Assembly (NCBI RefSeq): GCF_001550065.1
Contig: NZ_LRUB01000032.1
Span: forward strand, 193,501-257,500
DNA: 64,000 nucleotides
Reading direction: 5' to 3'
Source: Kordiimonas lipolytica
GTDB taxonomy: Bacteria > Pseudomonadota > Alphaproteobacteria > Sphingomonadales > Kordiimonadaceae
Shown here: positions 36,613-45,281 of the stretch, one piece after another
Numbering within the stretch: position 1 is the first letter of the stretch
Layout: each line of letters starts with the position of its first letter
The notes under the pieces: generated by a model
Told to the model about the DNA's origin: nothing
The model's database searches: none
Seen by the model: the letters and a program-made list of their open reading frames with translations, nothing else
Translations under genes and position numbers: made by a program

Positions 36613-38259
36613 ATGAAGAATTTTGCATTAACAGGGGCGCTTATGCTCGCCCTCGCGGCCTGCGGCGACAGCCAGCAGGCGGAGGAGGCAACCGCCCCCT
36701 ATGCCATGAACACAGAGGCGCTGAAGGGCCATATCACCACTCTGGCGTCTGACGAGTTCGGCGGCCGCGCGCCCGGCAGCCCGGGCGAGGAGCTGACAGT
36801 CCAGTATCTGGAAGCCGCCTTCAAGGACGCAGGCCTGAAGCCCGCCAACGGCGATAGCTACACCCAGGCCGTGCCGCTGGTGTCGATTGAGACCAAAGGC
36901 GCGCCTGAGATGACAGTCACAGGCGACGGCGGCGAGCTGAAGCTTTCTTACCGCGCTGACCATGTTGTCTGGACCCGACGCGAGCAGACCGACAGTGAAG
37001 TGCAGATGAGCGACATGGTATTCGTGGGGTACGGCATCAACGCGCCAGAGCGCGGCTGGAATGACTATGAAGGCGTGGACGTCAAGGGCAAGACGGTCGT
37101 GATGCTGGTCAACGACCCCGGCTATGCGACCCAGGACCCCGAGCTGTTTGCTGGCAACACCATGACCTACTATGGCCGCTGGGACTATAAGTTCGACGAA
37201 GCCGCCCGCCAGGGTGCTGCCGCCGCCATCATCATCCATGACACCAAGCCCGCCGCCTACGGCTGGCAGACGGTCGACAGCAGCTGGACCGGCCCGCAGT
37301 TCGGCCTTGTGCGCGAAGACAAGGGCACCGGCTTTTCCGAGGCCGAAGCCTGGATCACCAAGGAAAAAGCCGCAGAACTGTTCACTATGGCGGGGCTTGA
37401 CCTCGACACCATGTATACAGCCGCCAAAACGCCGGGCTTCAAGGCCGTACCGATGAACCTGAAGTTTTCAACCGGCTTCCGGTCAGATGTGGCGCACATG
37501 GACAGCCGCAATGTGGCCGGTTTTATCGAAGGCTCGGAAAAGCCGGACGAGGTTTTCGTCTATATGGCGCACTGGGACCATATCGGCACCGACCCGACCG
37601 TTGAGGGCGACGGCATCTATAACGGCGCGCTCGATAATGCCACCGGCACCGGCGGCCTGATTGAGCTGGCACGCAAATACGCGACCGGCCCCAAGCCAAA
37701 ACGCTCGGTGTTGTTCCTGGCCGTGACGGCAGAGGAACAGGGCCTTCTGGGTTCAGCCTATTATGCCGAACATCCGCTGTTCCCGCTCAAAAACACTGTG
37801 GGCGGCATCAATATGGACGGCCTGAATTTCTATGGCCCCACCCGGGACGTGACGGTCGTGGGGCTCGGCAACTCCGAACTGGACGACTACCTGAAGGCCG
37901 CCGCCAAGGCGCAGGACCGTATTCTGGTGGCGGACCAGGAACCGGAGAAAGGCTATTTCTACCGCTCCGACCACTTTGAGCTGTCGAAAAAAGGTGTGCC
38001 GATGCTTTACCCCAACTCGGGCTATGACCACCGGGAAAAAGGCCGGGCCTATGTGGAAGCGATCGTCGCCGAGTATATCGAAAAGCACTATCACTCGCCG
38101 TCTGACGAATATCGTGAAGACTGGGACCTGACGGGCGCTGTCGAAGACCTCAAGCTATACTACAGCACGGGCCGCAGCCTGATTGATAGCGACGCATGGC
38201 CAAACTGGCGCGAAGGCACCGAGTTCAAAGCCACACGTGATGCACAGCGCGCCAACTAA
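36613..38259 (+). CDS. M28 family zinc aminopeptidase lipoprotein with PA domain
   Basis: A 548-residue lipoprotein: lipobox LAAC with Cys17. It contains a protease-associated insertion (about 130-270, GVDVKGKTVVMLVNDPG) and the M28 catalytic part with metal ligands in MAHWDHIG (His), GALDNATG (bridging Asp), EEQGLLGS (general-base Glu and ligand Glu), INMDGLN (Asp) and SDHFELSKKG (His). All ligands of a dizinc aminopeptidase are present. It probably trims peptides in the periplasm or at the outer membrane. GGGGAG precedes the ATG. It shares a bidirectional terminator with the convergent GST gene. Confidence 0.94.
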   Translation: MKNFALTGALMLALAACGDSQQAEEATAPYAMNTEALKGHITTLASDEFGGRAPGSPGEELTVQYLEAAFKDAGLKPANGDSYTQAVPLVSIETKGAPEMTVTGDGGELKLSYRADHVVWTRREQTDSEVQMSDMVFVGYGINAPERGWNDYEGVDVKGKTVVMLVNDPGYATQDPELFAGNTMTYYGRWDYKFDEAARQGAAAAIIIHDTKPAAYGWQTVDSSWTGPQFGLVREDKGTGFSEAEAWITKEKAAELFTMAGLDLDTMYTAAKTPGFKAVPMNLKFSTGFRSDVAHMDSRNVAGFIEGSEKPDEVFVYMAHWDHIGTDPTVEGDGIYNGALDNATGTGGLIELARKYATGPKPKRSVLFLAVTAEEQGLLGSAYYAEHPLFPLKNTVGGINMDGLNFYGPTRDVTVVGLGNSELDDYLKAAAKAQDRILVADQEPEKGYFYRSDHFELSKKGVPMLYPNSGYDHREKGRAYVEAIVAEYIEKHYHSPSDEYREDWDLTGAVEDLKLYYSTGRSLIDSDAWPNWREGTEFKATRDAQRAN

Positions 38260-38281
38260 CAGGCGCGTCGGCAAAAAATAC

Positions 38282-38315
38282 AAAAGGCCATTCGGTACGC
38301 CGGGTGGCCTTTTTC
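38282..38315. terminator. Bidirectional terminator
   Basis: AAAAGGCCA (38282-38290) and TGGCCTTTT (38305-38313), with TCGG/CCGG extending the stem. There are T runs on both strands, between the convergent M28 and GST genes. Confidence 0.85.
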
Positions 38316-38323
38316 TATGGGGC

Positions 38324-38914
38324 TCAATCGCGCGGGTTGGTGGCGGTGAAGTCAGGGTTTGTGGCCACTTCATCAAACCAGGTGGCGAGCGCCGGGTGCG
38401 CCTCGCGCCAGCTGATTTCCGGCAGGCGGAACGAAAGGTAATCCAGCGTGCAGGCCGCGGCGATGGACGCACTGTTCCAGGCGTGGAGCTTATCGAGCCA
38501 GGTGGCTTCCAGTACGGCCAGCGCCCGCTTGATTGCCCCGTGCCAGCGTTCCTGCCAGTAAGCAGATTTTTCGCTGTCCTCGCGCCGGCTTTCCATCACA
38601 AGGCCAAGGGCGGCATCCAATATACCGTCTGTCAGGGCCTGAATCTGCAGGTCTTCGAAATACTCATCACCCGCGCGCGGCTGCCCGGCCATATCCAGCA
38701 GGGATTCCATGATCACGGGGCTGTCGAACACGCAGCGGCCATCGTCCAGCATCAAAGCTGGCACCTTATTGAGGGGGTTGGCCGCCAGAAGCGCATCCTC
38801 GTTCGCCAGCGGGTTGGCCATCACCACCTCAAGCTGGTCGCCAAAGCCAATCGATTTGGCAAGCAGCAGCACCTTGCGGGCATAAGGCGATGTCTTGGAA
38901 TAATAGAGCTTCAT
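38324..38914 (-). CDS. Glutathione S-transferase family protein
   Basis: A 196-residue cytoplasmic protein. The thioredoxin-like N-terminal domain starts MKLYYSKTSPYARKV (Ser of SPYARK is the likely glutathione-activating residue) and has NKVPALMLDDG with the cis-Pro, then FDSPVIMESL. The C-terminal helical domain (about 90-196) has the AACTLDYLSFR helix. Typical length. It is the last gene of an AEC-YtoQ-GST unit, seven bases after YtoQ. It probably detoxifies electrophiles; the substrate is unknown. Confidence 0.92.
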   Translation of the reverse strand: MKLYYSKTSPYARKVLLLAKSIGFGDQLEVVMANPLANEDALLAANPLNKVPALMLDDGRCVFDSPVIMESLLDMAGQPRAGDEYFEDLQIQALTDGILDAALGLVMESRREDSEKSAYWQERWHGAIKRALAVLEATWLDKLHAWNSASIAAACTLDYLSFRLPEISWREAHPALATWFDEVATNPDFTATNPRD

Positions 38915-38921
38915 ATGGGTC

Positions 38922-39383
38922 CTAACGGTTCAGCACGCCGGTTGTGACGTAGCGCAAAATCTCTATCACTTGTGTGACAGTTTCGCAGGTGGCCATGGCC
39001 GCGCCGTCCACTTCCTTGAGTGCGTGGGTGAACTCAACCGGGTGCTGCACAATCAGGCTTTTGCCCAGCGCCGCCGCATAGCCCGCGTCGAAGGCGGCGT
39101 TCCACTGCCGGTACTGTTCGCCAAAACGCACCACCACAATGTCTGCAGCCTCAATCAGCGTGCGCGTGCGAATGGCGTTCACCTTCGCGCCCATATGGTC
39201 GCGCCAGAAGGCGCTTTCCGGTTCGCCCATGATCACCGCGCCGCAATCGTCCGAGTCGCTGTGGTCGGTATTGGGGCCCATCAGCTCGATCGGCAACTCT
39301 GCGTCCTTAACCGCTGCTGCGATTTCAGCGCGCCAGTCACTGTGGATCTCCCCCGAAAGATAAACCTGCCAGATCATTTTCAT
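38922..39383 (-). CDS. YtoQ family protein
   Basis: A 153-residue cytoplasmic protein beginning MKMIWQVYLSGEIHSDWR, the signature opening of YtoQ, followed by MGPNTDHSDSDDCGAVI and VVVRFGEQYRQWNAAFDAGY, which recall nucleoside 2-deoxyribosyltransferase-like folds. The ATG at 39383 has GGGAGG six bases ahead and overlaps the stop of the AEC transporter gene by one base. A longer reading from 39560 would lie within the AEC gene and is rejected. The function of YtoQ is not established. Confidence 0.88.
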   Translation of the reverse strand: MKMIWQVYLSGEIHSDWRAEIAAAVKDAELPIELMGPNTDHSDSDDCGAVIMGEPESAFWRDHMGAKVNAIRTRTLIEAADIVVVRFGEQYRQWNAAFDAGYAAALGKSLIVQHPVEFTHALKEVDGAAMATCETVTQVIEILRYVTTGVLNR

Positions 39384-40324
39384 CACAGACCTCCCGCACG
39401 AATAAGGTAAAGCACCACCGAAAGCGTGAAGGCCGACGCTGCTGTCGAGATCAGCACCGCCGTTGCCACACGCCGGGCACCAATAGCATATTTGGTGGCG
39501 AAGCTGTAGGGGATCATGCCCGACGGGAGCGCCGCCATCAGGGTTGCCACCACGCACCAAACGGGTGGCAGGCCGACCAGATAATAGGTGGTGACAAAGA
39601 CCGTCAGCGGCAGCACCGCAAGCTTCAGCGCCACCGCAAGCACAGCGTGGGTGATGTTACCCGCGATCTGCACGCGCGAAAGCGAAAGCCCCACAGAAAA
39701 CAGCCCCACGGGTGCCGCGGCCACAGCGGGAAGCTCCAGCACCTTGTCCAGCCAGTTGGGCACGGGTATTTGCAGCGCCGACCAGCCAAGCCCCGCCACA
39801 AGGGCGATAATGATGGGGTTCTGGCGCACGCTTTTGAAGGTTGTCGCCAGGATGTTGGTGCCGTTGCCGCGGTTGAGCGCGCGCTCCACCACCATGGTGG
39901 TGACAGGCAGCAGCGTCAGCGAATGGAAGCTCACCAGCATCAACAGCATCCGCACGCCTTCTTCGCCGTAAACGCCTTCGACAATCGGGATGCCAATGAA
40001 GCCCGCGTTGCCGAAACAGGTGACAAAGGCGAAAGTGCCCTGCTCTGCCGTTGTCAGGCCAAACAGGAGGCGGGTGAGCAGCATGGCCAACATATAAACC
40101 ACATAAAGCGCGCCATAATAAGCCAGCACCAAGAGCATCTCGGACGCATGCGGCAGCTCCTTCGGCGCCAGCGCGCGGAACAGAAGCGCCGGGATCGCCA
40201 CATACCAGACGAAGCTGATCAAAATGGGGGCGGAGCCTTCGGGGAACAGCTTGGTTTTCCCAAGGCCAAAGCCCAGCATCATGATCAGAAAGACCGGTGC
40301 AATGATAGTGAAAATGTCGGCCAC
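39383..40324 (-). CDS. AEC family transporter (auxin efflux carrier type)
   Basis: A 313-residue inner membrane protein with about ten helices in two five-helix repeats. The N-terminal VFLIMMLGFGLGKTKLFPE and the mid-protein NAGFIGIPIVEGVYGEEG motif are typical of AEC carriers. A GTG start at 40324 is chosen because AAAGGAG is five bases ahead of it and the family normally begins here; an ATG at 40402 would add a Cys-rich lead. Bacterial members move malonate, malate or similar acids. It is cotranscribed with ytoQ and the GST gene. Confidence 0.88.
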   Translation of the reverse strand: MADIFTIIAPVFLIMMLGFGLGKTKLFPEGSAPILISFVWYVAIPALLFRALAPKELPHASEMLLVLAYYGALYVVYMLAMLLTRLLFGLTTAEQGTFAFVTCFGNAGFIGIPIVEGVYGEEGVRMLLMLVSFHSLTLLPVTTMVVERALNRGNGTNILATTFKSVRQNPIIIALVAGLGWSALQIPVPNWLDKVLELPAVAAAPVGLFSVGLSLSRVQIAGNITHAVLAVALKLAVLPLTVFVTTYYLVGLPPVWCVVATLMAALPSGMIPYSFATKYAIGARRVATAVLISTAASAFTLSVVLYLIRAGGL

Positions 40325-40383
40325 AAACGCTCCTTTGATCTGTGAAACTGCGCCAGCTCGGCACCTTTTCAACTGCAGGCATG

Positions 40384-40419
40384 AAAAACCGGGCCACGAC
40401 ATCCGTCAAGGCCCGGTTT
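40384..40419 (-). terminator. Terminator after argG
   Basis: On the minus strand AAACCGGGCC pairs with GGCCCGGTTT around a 14-base loop and is followed by TT. It is placed between the argG stop and the AEC gene start, separating the two transcripts. Confidence 0.85.
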
Positions 40420-40449
40420 CGAAAGGCTGCTATGCGCGTGGCTGTCAGC

Positions 40450-41682
40450 TTACTCGTAAGCTGGCGGCTCAGTCACATTACCGCGGCGCTTCAGAAGCTG
40501 CAGGCGAAGGGCATTCAGCTTGATAAAGCCAGCCGCGTCGCGCTGGTCGTAGACACTGTCTTCCTCGAACGTCACATGTTCCATGGAATAGAGGCTGTAG
40601 GGGCTTTTGCGGCCAACGACATGCGCGCTGCCCTTGTAGAGCATCAGGCGCACTGTGCCCGCCACGAACTCCTGGCTCTTGTCAATCAGCGCCTGCATCA
40701 TCTCGCGCTCTGGGCTGAACCAGAAGCCGTTATAGATGCATTCCGCATACTTGGGCATAATCTCGTCCTTCAGGTGCATGGCGCCGCGGTCGAGCGTGAT
40801 CTGCTCGATACCCCGGTGCGCGGCCAGAAGGATCGTGCCGCCCGGCGTCTCGTAAATCCCGCGGGACTTCATGCCGACAAAACGGTTCTCGAGTAAGTCC
40901 AGGCGGCCAATGCCGTGTTTCTTGCCGTAGGCGTTCAGCTGCTCAAGCAGCGTCGCCGGGCTCATGGCCACGCCGTTGATGCCCACTGCGTCACCCTTCT
41001 CGAACTCAACCTCGATATATTCGGGCTCATTGGGGGCCGTCAGCGGATCGTCTGTGCGGCTATAGACATATTCTTCAGCAGCCTCCCATGGGTCCTCAAG
41101 CGCCTTGCCCTCACTGGAGGTGTGCAGCAAGTTGGCGTCGACAGAAAACGGGCTTTCGCCGCGCTTGTCTTTTGGCACCGGAATCTGGTGCTGTTCAGCA
41201 AATTCAAGGAGCGCAGTCCGGCTGTGCAGGTCCCACTCGCGCCAGGGGGCGATCACCTTGATATCGGGGTTCAGGGCATAATAGCCCAGCTCGAACCGGA
41301 CCTGGTCGTTGCCCTTGCCGGTTGCGCCGTGGCACACCGCGTCCGCGCCCACTTCTTTCGCGATCTCGATCTGGCGCTTGGAAATCAGCGGCCGGGCGAT
41401 GGATGTGCCCAGAAGATACATGCCTTCATAAACCGTATTGGCGCGGAACATGGGGAAGACATAGTCTTTCACGAACTCTTCGCGCAGGTCTTCAATGAAG
41501 ATATCCTTGATGCCCAGCATCTCGGCTTTTCGTCGTGCCGGCTCAAGCTCTTCGCCCTGACCCAGGTCAGCCGTGAAGGTTACCACTTCACAGTCATAGG
41601 TCACTTGCAACCACTTGAGAATGATCGAGGTATCCAGGCCACCAGAATAGGCCAGTACCACCTTGTTGATCTTGTCCGACAT
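40450..41682 (-). CDS. argG: Argininosuccinate synthase
   Basis: A 410-residue cytoplasmic enzyme joining citrulline and aspartate with ATP in arginine synthesis. The PP-loop is [15 protein letters not shown] (about 8-22), followed by [34 protein letters not shown], and the late [14 protein letters not shown] segment. Length is normal for the short alphaproteobacterial type. AGGA lies ahead of the ATG at 41682. No arg genes are adjacent. The 279 bases between it and the divergent flagellin hold both promoters; an imperfect CTGCAG-centred repeat is present there. Confidence 0.97.
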   Translation of the reverse strand: MSDKINKVVLAYSGGLDTSIILKWLQVTYDCEVVTFTADLGQGEELEPARRKAEMLGIKDIFIEDLREEFVKDYVFPMFRANTVYEGMYLLGTSIARPLISKRQIEIAKEVGADAVCHGATGKGNDQVRFELGYYALNPDIKVIAPWREWDLHSRTALLEFAEQHQIPVPKDKRGESPFSVDANLLHTSSEGKALEDPWEAAEEYVYSRTDDPLTAPNEPEYIEVEFEKGDAVGINGVAMSPATLLEQLNAYGKKHGIGRLDLLENRFVGMKSRGIYETPGGTILLAAHRGIEQITLDRGAMHLKDEIMPKYAECIYNGFWFSPEREMMQALIDKSQEFVAGTVRLMLYKGSAHVVGRKSPYSLYSMEHVTFEEDSVYDQRDAAGFIKLNALRLQLLKRRGNVTEPPAYE

Positions 41683-41961
41683 ATAGGAACTCCAGGATAA
41701 AAATTGTCAGCGCGAGTATGGGGGCGCAACCACCCCCGGGTCAATTGCTTCGACGAACATGCTTTCTCATTTGGGAACGCAGAAATTCTATCGAATCGCG
41801 GGGGTGTAAACAGCAGATTCTGCAGTTTTTGTCAACTGAAACTAAATATTCTGCAGATTGCAGTGCCGATTGCGGCGTCAGGCGCTTTAGTATATTCTAC
41901 CTATGGGTGCCCTAACGGGTGGTCTGCCAAAAAAGCGGGCCGAATGCTGGAGAAACTGGCA

Positions 41962-42774
41962 ATGCTGAGCGTTAACACAAACGCGGGCGCGCTTTCCGCG
42001 CTGCGTAACCTTGAAGCCAACCATAAGTGGCTCGAGACTCTTCAGGAACGAATTACCACCGGGTACAAGGTCGGCTCCGTCACCGATGACGCTGCCATCT
42101 ATTCGATTGCCCAGCGCATGCGGGGCGACCTGTCTGGCCTGCGCGCGTCCATGGACAGCCTGGACCGGGCCACAAGCGCTGTGGATGTCGCCCTTGTCGC
42201 GACCGAAAGCATCTCTGACATCCTGATTGAGATGAAAGGCAAGATGGCGTCGCTCCTGAGCGCGCAACAGAATAATGATGACGCTGCGATTGAAGCCTAC
42301 ACGGCTGACCTGGATGCCTACCGCGAGCAGATCAAGCTGATGATCTCAAGCGCCAGCTTCAACGGCACCAACCTGATCGACAGCGGCAATGACATTATCA
42401 GCGCGCTGGCGAACTCCGACGGTAGCGAAACCCTGGATTTCGACCATCAGAGCCTGGCGTTCGGCGGGGCGCTTATCACGCTGACCGATGACCAGAATTA
42501 TTCGATGGATAAGATCAACGAGTCGATCGACAATGTGAACCGCGCCATGGGCCACTTCGGAACGGCATCAAGGCGGCTTGAAATCCAGCGCGAATTTGCC
42601 AGCAAACTGCATGACGTGATCGAGCGCGGCATCGGCCGCATGGTGGACGCCGACCTGGCCCGAACGGCAGCAGACCTGCAGGCCGCGCAGGTGAAGGAAC
42701 AACTGGGCATCATTGCGCTCAATATCGCCAACCAGGCACCGAATAGCATCCTCGCGTTGTTCGGCAGACGGTGA
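41962..42774 (+). CDS. Flagellin
   Basis: A 270-residue flagellar filament subunit. The N-terminal D0/D1 segment is MLSVNTNAGALSALRNLEAN through SIAQRMRGDLSGL, and the C-terminal is VDADLARTAADLQ, VKEQLGIIALNIANQAP, ILALFG, which together form the coiled core. The variable middle is very short, so this is a small flagellin like those of Caulobacter and relatives. I place the start at 41962 (GGAG nine bases ahead); the frame extends upstream to 41704 but without conserved residues. It is followed by a 2OG-Fe(II) oxygenase gene. Exported by the flagellar type III system. Confidence 0.92.
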   Translation: MLSVNTNAGALSALRNLEANHKWLETLQERITTGYKVGSVTDDAAIYSIAQRMRGDLSGLRASMDSLDRATSAVDVALVATESISDILIEMKGKMASLLSAQQNNDDAAIEAYTADLDAYREQIKLMISSASFNGTNLIDSGNDIISALANSDGSETLDFDHQSLAFGGALITLTDDQNYSMDKINESIDNVNRAMGHFGTASRRLEIQREFASKLHDVIERGIGRMVDADLARTAADLQAAQVKEQLGIIALNIANQAPNSILALFGRR

Positions 42775-42882
42775 GTGAAGCCCGGGTGCGGCCAAATGCC
42801 GTCCCCCGCCCGGCCTTGTGCCCTTTGACCCACTTCCCAATTCAGGCTATGAGGCTCATAGGTCTGAAACGGGAAGGCGCGC

Positions 42883-43617
42883 ATGTCCGCACTCAATCTT
42901 GAACTGTCGAACGAATTGCAGGCACCGGCGCTGGCTGCCACCTACAAGCTGGCGGGGCGCATCCATATTCCGGGCGTGCTGACGGACCAGTCGGCCAAGG
43001 ACCTGTTTGACGCCATCGCAGACTTCAAAGAATGGATTTTGCACCTTAACCAGGGCGACAAGCTTTTTGACGTGTTCCCCGAACAGCGCAAGGCGATGAC
43101 CGACCAGCAGCTTCACGACATCCGCATGGCTGCCTATGCGGGCGCGCAAAAGGGCTTCCAGTATATCTACGACAACTATCCCATTTATGATGCCTACCAC
43201 GCGGGCGAATGCGCAAAGCCGTTCAATAAACTGTTCGAGTTCATCAACAGCAAGCCGTTCATCGAATTTGTCCGCACCGTCACGGGCCACGCGGACATCA
43301 CCTTCGCCGACGCCCAGCTGACAAAATTTTCCCCGGGTGACTTCCTCACCATTCATGATGACAATGTCTACGGCAAGGACCGCCGCGCTGCGTTTGTCCT
43401 CAACATGACGCCGGAATGGCAGCCTGACTGGGGCGGGATTTTACAGTTCTTCGACAAGAAAAAGCATGTGGAAGGCGGCTTCACGCCCTCGTTCAACGCG
43501 CTCAATATCTTCTCGATCCCCAAGCCGCATGCGGTGAGCCAGGTGTCCACCTTCTCGCGCCGCGCACGCTACAGCATCACCGGCTGGCTCAGGACCGGTA
43601 CAGACCCGAAGGCATAA
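42883..43617 (+). CDS. 2-oxoglutarate/Fe(II)-dependent oxygenase (prolyl-4-hydroxylase-like)
   Basis: A 244-residue enzyme with the double-stranded beta-helix iron site: TIHDDNVYGKDRR gives HxD (His near 158), the distal His is in IPKPHAVSQV, and the oxoglutarate-binding Arg in RRARYSITGWLR. LNMTPEWQPDWGGIL is the conserved strand between. Such enzymes hydroxylate Pro or other residues in proteins, or small molecules. The gene follows the flagellin in the same direction after 108 bases. The flagellin contains a few Pro and many Asn/Asp, but no target can be named. Confidence 0.88.
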   Translation: MSALNLELSNELQAPALAATYKLAGRIHIPGVLTDQSAKDLFDAIADFKEWILHLNQGDKLFDVFPEQRKAMTDQQLHDIRMAAYAGAQKGFQYIYDNYPIYDAYHAGECAKPFNKLFEFINSKPFIEFVRTVTGHADITFADAQLTKFSPGDFLTIHDDNVYGKDRRAAFVLNMTPEWQPDWGGILQFFDKKKHVEGGFTPSFNALNIFSIPKPHAVSQVSTFSRRARYSITGWLRTGTDPKA

Positions 43618-43827
43618 GGGCTCAATTCACAAGCAGGACGTTTCTCTGGTCGAGATCGTTTCTATTCCCACAACCACCTGAACCAGACCATCCCCTGCCT
43701 TGAGCACCACTGATCCATCTGAGCCCAGCATGATGACCAACCGTTTGCTCCGTCGCGGACTTCGAGTGTGGGAATGTTGCGTCGCTCACCGTGGCCAGCG
43801 ACTCGTGCCCTGCGGAGTCGAGTCGCC

Positions 43828-43856
43828 GTTAACCTTTTCCGTCTGAAAAGGTTAAC
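43828..43856. repeat. 12-bp perfect inverted repeat in a non-coding gap
   Basis: GTTAACCTTTTC and GAAAAGGTTAAC flank a 5-base loop. CGACTC/GAGTCG at 43799-43820 is a second, smaller inverted repeat. The 280-base gap (43618-43897) between the oxygenase and rlmN otherwise holds no intact gene; on the minus strand, short frames with coding-like patterns (e.g. VVLKAGDGLVQVVVG) hint at decayed sequence. It could act as a terminator for rlmN or be the end of a small mobile element. Confidence 0.6.
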
Positions 43857-43897
43857 AGTTAGTTAAAATCAGACCCCGTCTATCCCAACCAGAGGGC

Positions 43898-45115
43898 CTA
43901 GGTCAGGCCGGTTGAGGTGTGGTGCGGCTCGGTGGTCGCAGTCGCCGCCGCTGCGGCCTCTGCTTCCCGTGCCAGCGCAGCTTTCGATTTCTTCTCAGAT
44001 GCCGACTTCAGCTGCCCGCATGCCGCCATGATATCGCGCCCGCGCGGGGTGCGGATCGGGGCGGAAATGCCGCCTTCATAAACAAGGTCAGAGAAGCGCT
44101 GGATCTGGCCCCAGTCGCTGCATTCATAGTCCGTGCCCGGCCATGGGTTGAACGGGATCAGGTTCACCTTCGCCGGCAGCTTGTATTTGCGGATCAAACG
44201 CACCAGCTCGCGCGCGTCGGCGTCGCTGTCGTTCACGCCTTTGAGCATAGCATACTCAAACGTGATACGGCGGGCGTTGTGCGCACCGGGATAGTTGGCG
44301 CACGCCTTCAGCACTTCTTCAAGGCCGTACTTCTTGTTGATCGGCATGATCTCGGACCGCACATCATCGCGCACCGCGTGCAGCGATACTGCCAGGTTCA
44401 CGCCGATTTCCTTGCCGCAGCGCTCCATGTGCGGCACCACGCCGGATGTGGAAAGCGTGATGCGGCGGCGGGAAAGCTGGATGCCTTCCTCGTCCATGAT
44501 GATCTCAAGCGCTTTCTTCACATTGTCGAAGTTATAGAGCGGCTCGCCCATGCCCATCATCACGATGTTGGTCACGCGTCGGCCTTCGGTCGGGTTTTCC
44601 CACTCGCCCAAATCGTCGCGCGCGATCATCATCTGGGCCACAATCTCGGCCGCCGTCAGGTTGCGCACAAGCCGCATGGTCCCCGTGTGACAGAACTTGC
44701 AATTGAGCGTGCAGCCCACTTGTGATGACACACACAGCGTGCCGCGATCTTCCTCGGGGATATAAACAGCTTCGGCCTCATTGCCATCAGCGAAGCGGAT
44801 CAGATATTTGCGCGTGCCGTCGTTTGAATATTGCGCTTCGACAATCTCTGGCCGCGTGATGGTGAAATGCTCCGCCAGCTTCGCGCGCACATCCTTCGAG
44901 ATATTGGTCATATCGTCGAACGAGGATACGCCGCGGTGATAAAGCCAGTGCCACACCTGCGTGGTGCGCATGCGCACCTGCTTTTCGGCCACGCCGATCT
45001 CTGCAATGGCGGCTTTCAGCTCATCGCGGTCGAGCCCAAGGATATTGAGCTTGTCGTCAGCAGCTGGAATACGAGGGGAAACGATCGGCTCCTGGCCGTT
45101 CGGGGTAATCTGCAT
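43898..45115 (-). CDS. rlmN: Dual-specificity rRNA/tRNA adenine-C2 methyltransferase
   Basis: A 405-residue radical SAM enzyme methylating A2503 of 23S rRNA and A37 of some tRNAs. The [4Fe-4S] cluster Cys are in CTLNCKFC (135, 139, 142), the SAM segment is [14 protein letters not shown], with [10 protein letters not shown] and [13 protein letters not shown] strands. The acceptor Cys is in IMAACGQL near the C-terminus. The last 35 residues are an Ala/Thr-rich, charged tail not shared by the family and probably unstructured. The N-terminal helical RNA-binding domain is complete. Confidence 0.96.
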   Translation of the reverse strand: MQITPNGQEPIVSPRIPAADDKLNILGLDRDELKAAIAEIGVAEKQVRMRTTQVWHWLYHRGVSSFDDMTNISKDVRAKLAEHFTITRPEIVEAQYSNDGTRKYLIRFADGNEAEAVYIPEEDRGTLCVSSQVGCTLNCKFCHTGTMRLVRNLTAAEIVAQMMIARDDLGEWENPTEGRRVTNIVMMGMGEPLYNFDNVKKALEIIMDEEGIQLSRRRITLSTSGVVPHMERCGKEIGVNLAVSLHAVRDDVRSEIMPINKKYGLEEVLKACANYPGAHNARRITFEYAMLKGVNDSDADARELVRLIRKYKLPAKVNLIPFNPWPGTDYECSDWGQIQRFSDLVYEGGISAPIRTPRGRDIMAACGQLKSASEKKSKAALAREAEAAAAATATTEPHHTSTGLT

Positions 45116-45241
45116 CGTGTTAACTCCTGCCTTTTCCGGGGGTATGTCCCGGTCCAGGGCGTTTCAGGCTGCGGGCGTTCCACCACACAGCGGGTTATCC
45201 TGTTGGCGCGCCTTATACGCCTGCGCCCGGCGTTTGTAAAG

Positions 45242-45279
45242 AAAAGGCGAGGCCCCGGTTTCCCGAAGCCCCGCCCCTT
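45242..45279 (-). terminator. Possible terminator of the MATE gene
   Basis: On the minus strand a GC-rich imperfect stem (AAGGGGCGGGGC with a complementary GGCCTCGCCTT) ends in TTTTCTTT just past the MATE stop. Confidence 0.45.
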
Positions 45280-45281
45280 GA

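Noticed and set aside
39384..39560. Longer N-terminus for YtoQ
   Set aside because: It lies inside the AEC transporter gene, and the ATG at 39383 has an ideal GGGAGG site and the conserved family start.
41704..41961. Upstream extension of the flagellin frame (86 residues)
   Set aside because: Flagellins begin at MxxxNTN; the extension is not flagellin-like, and a good ribosome site precedes 41962.
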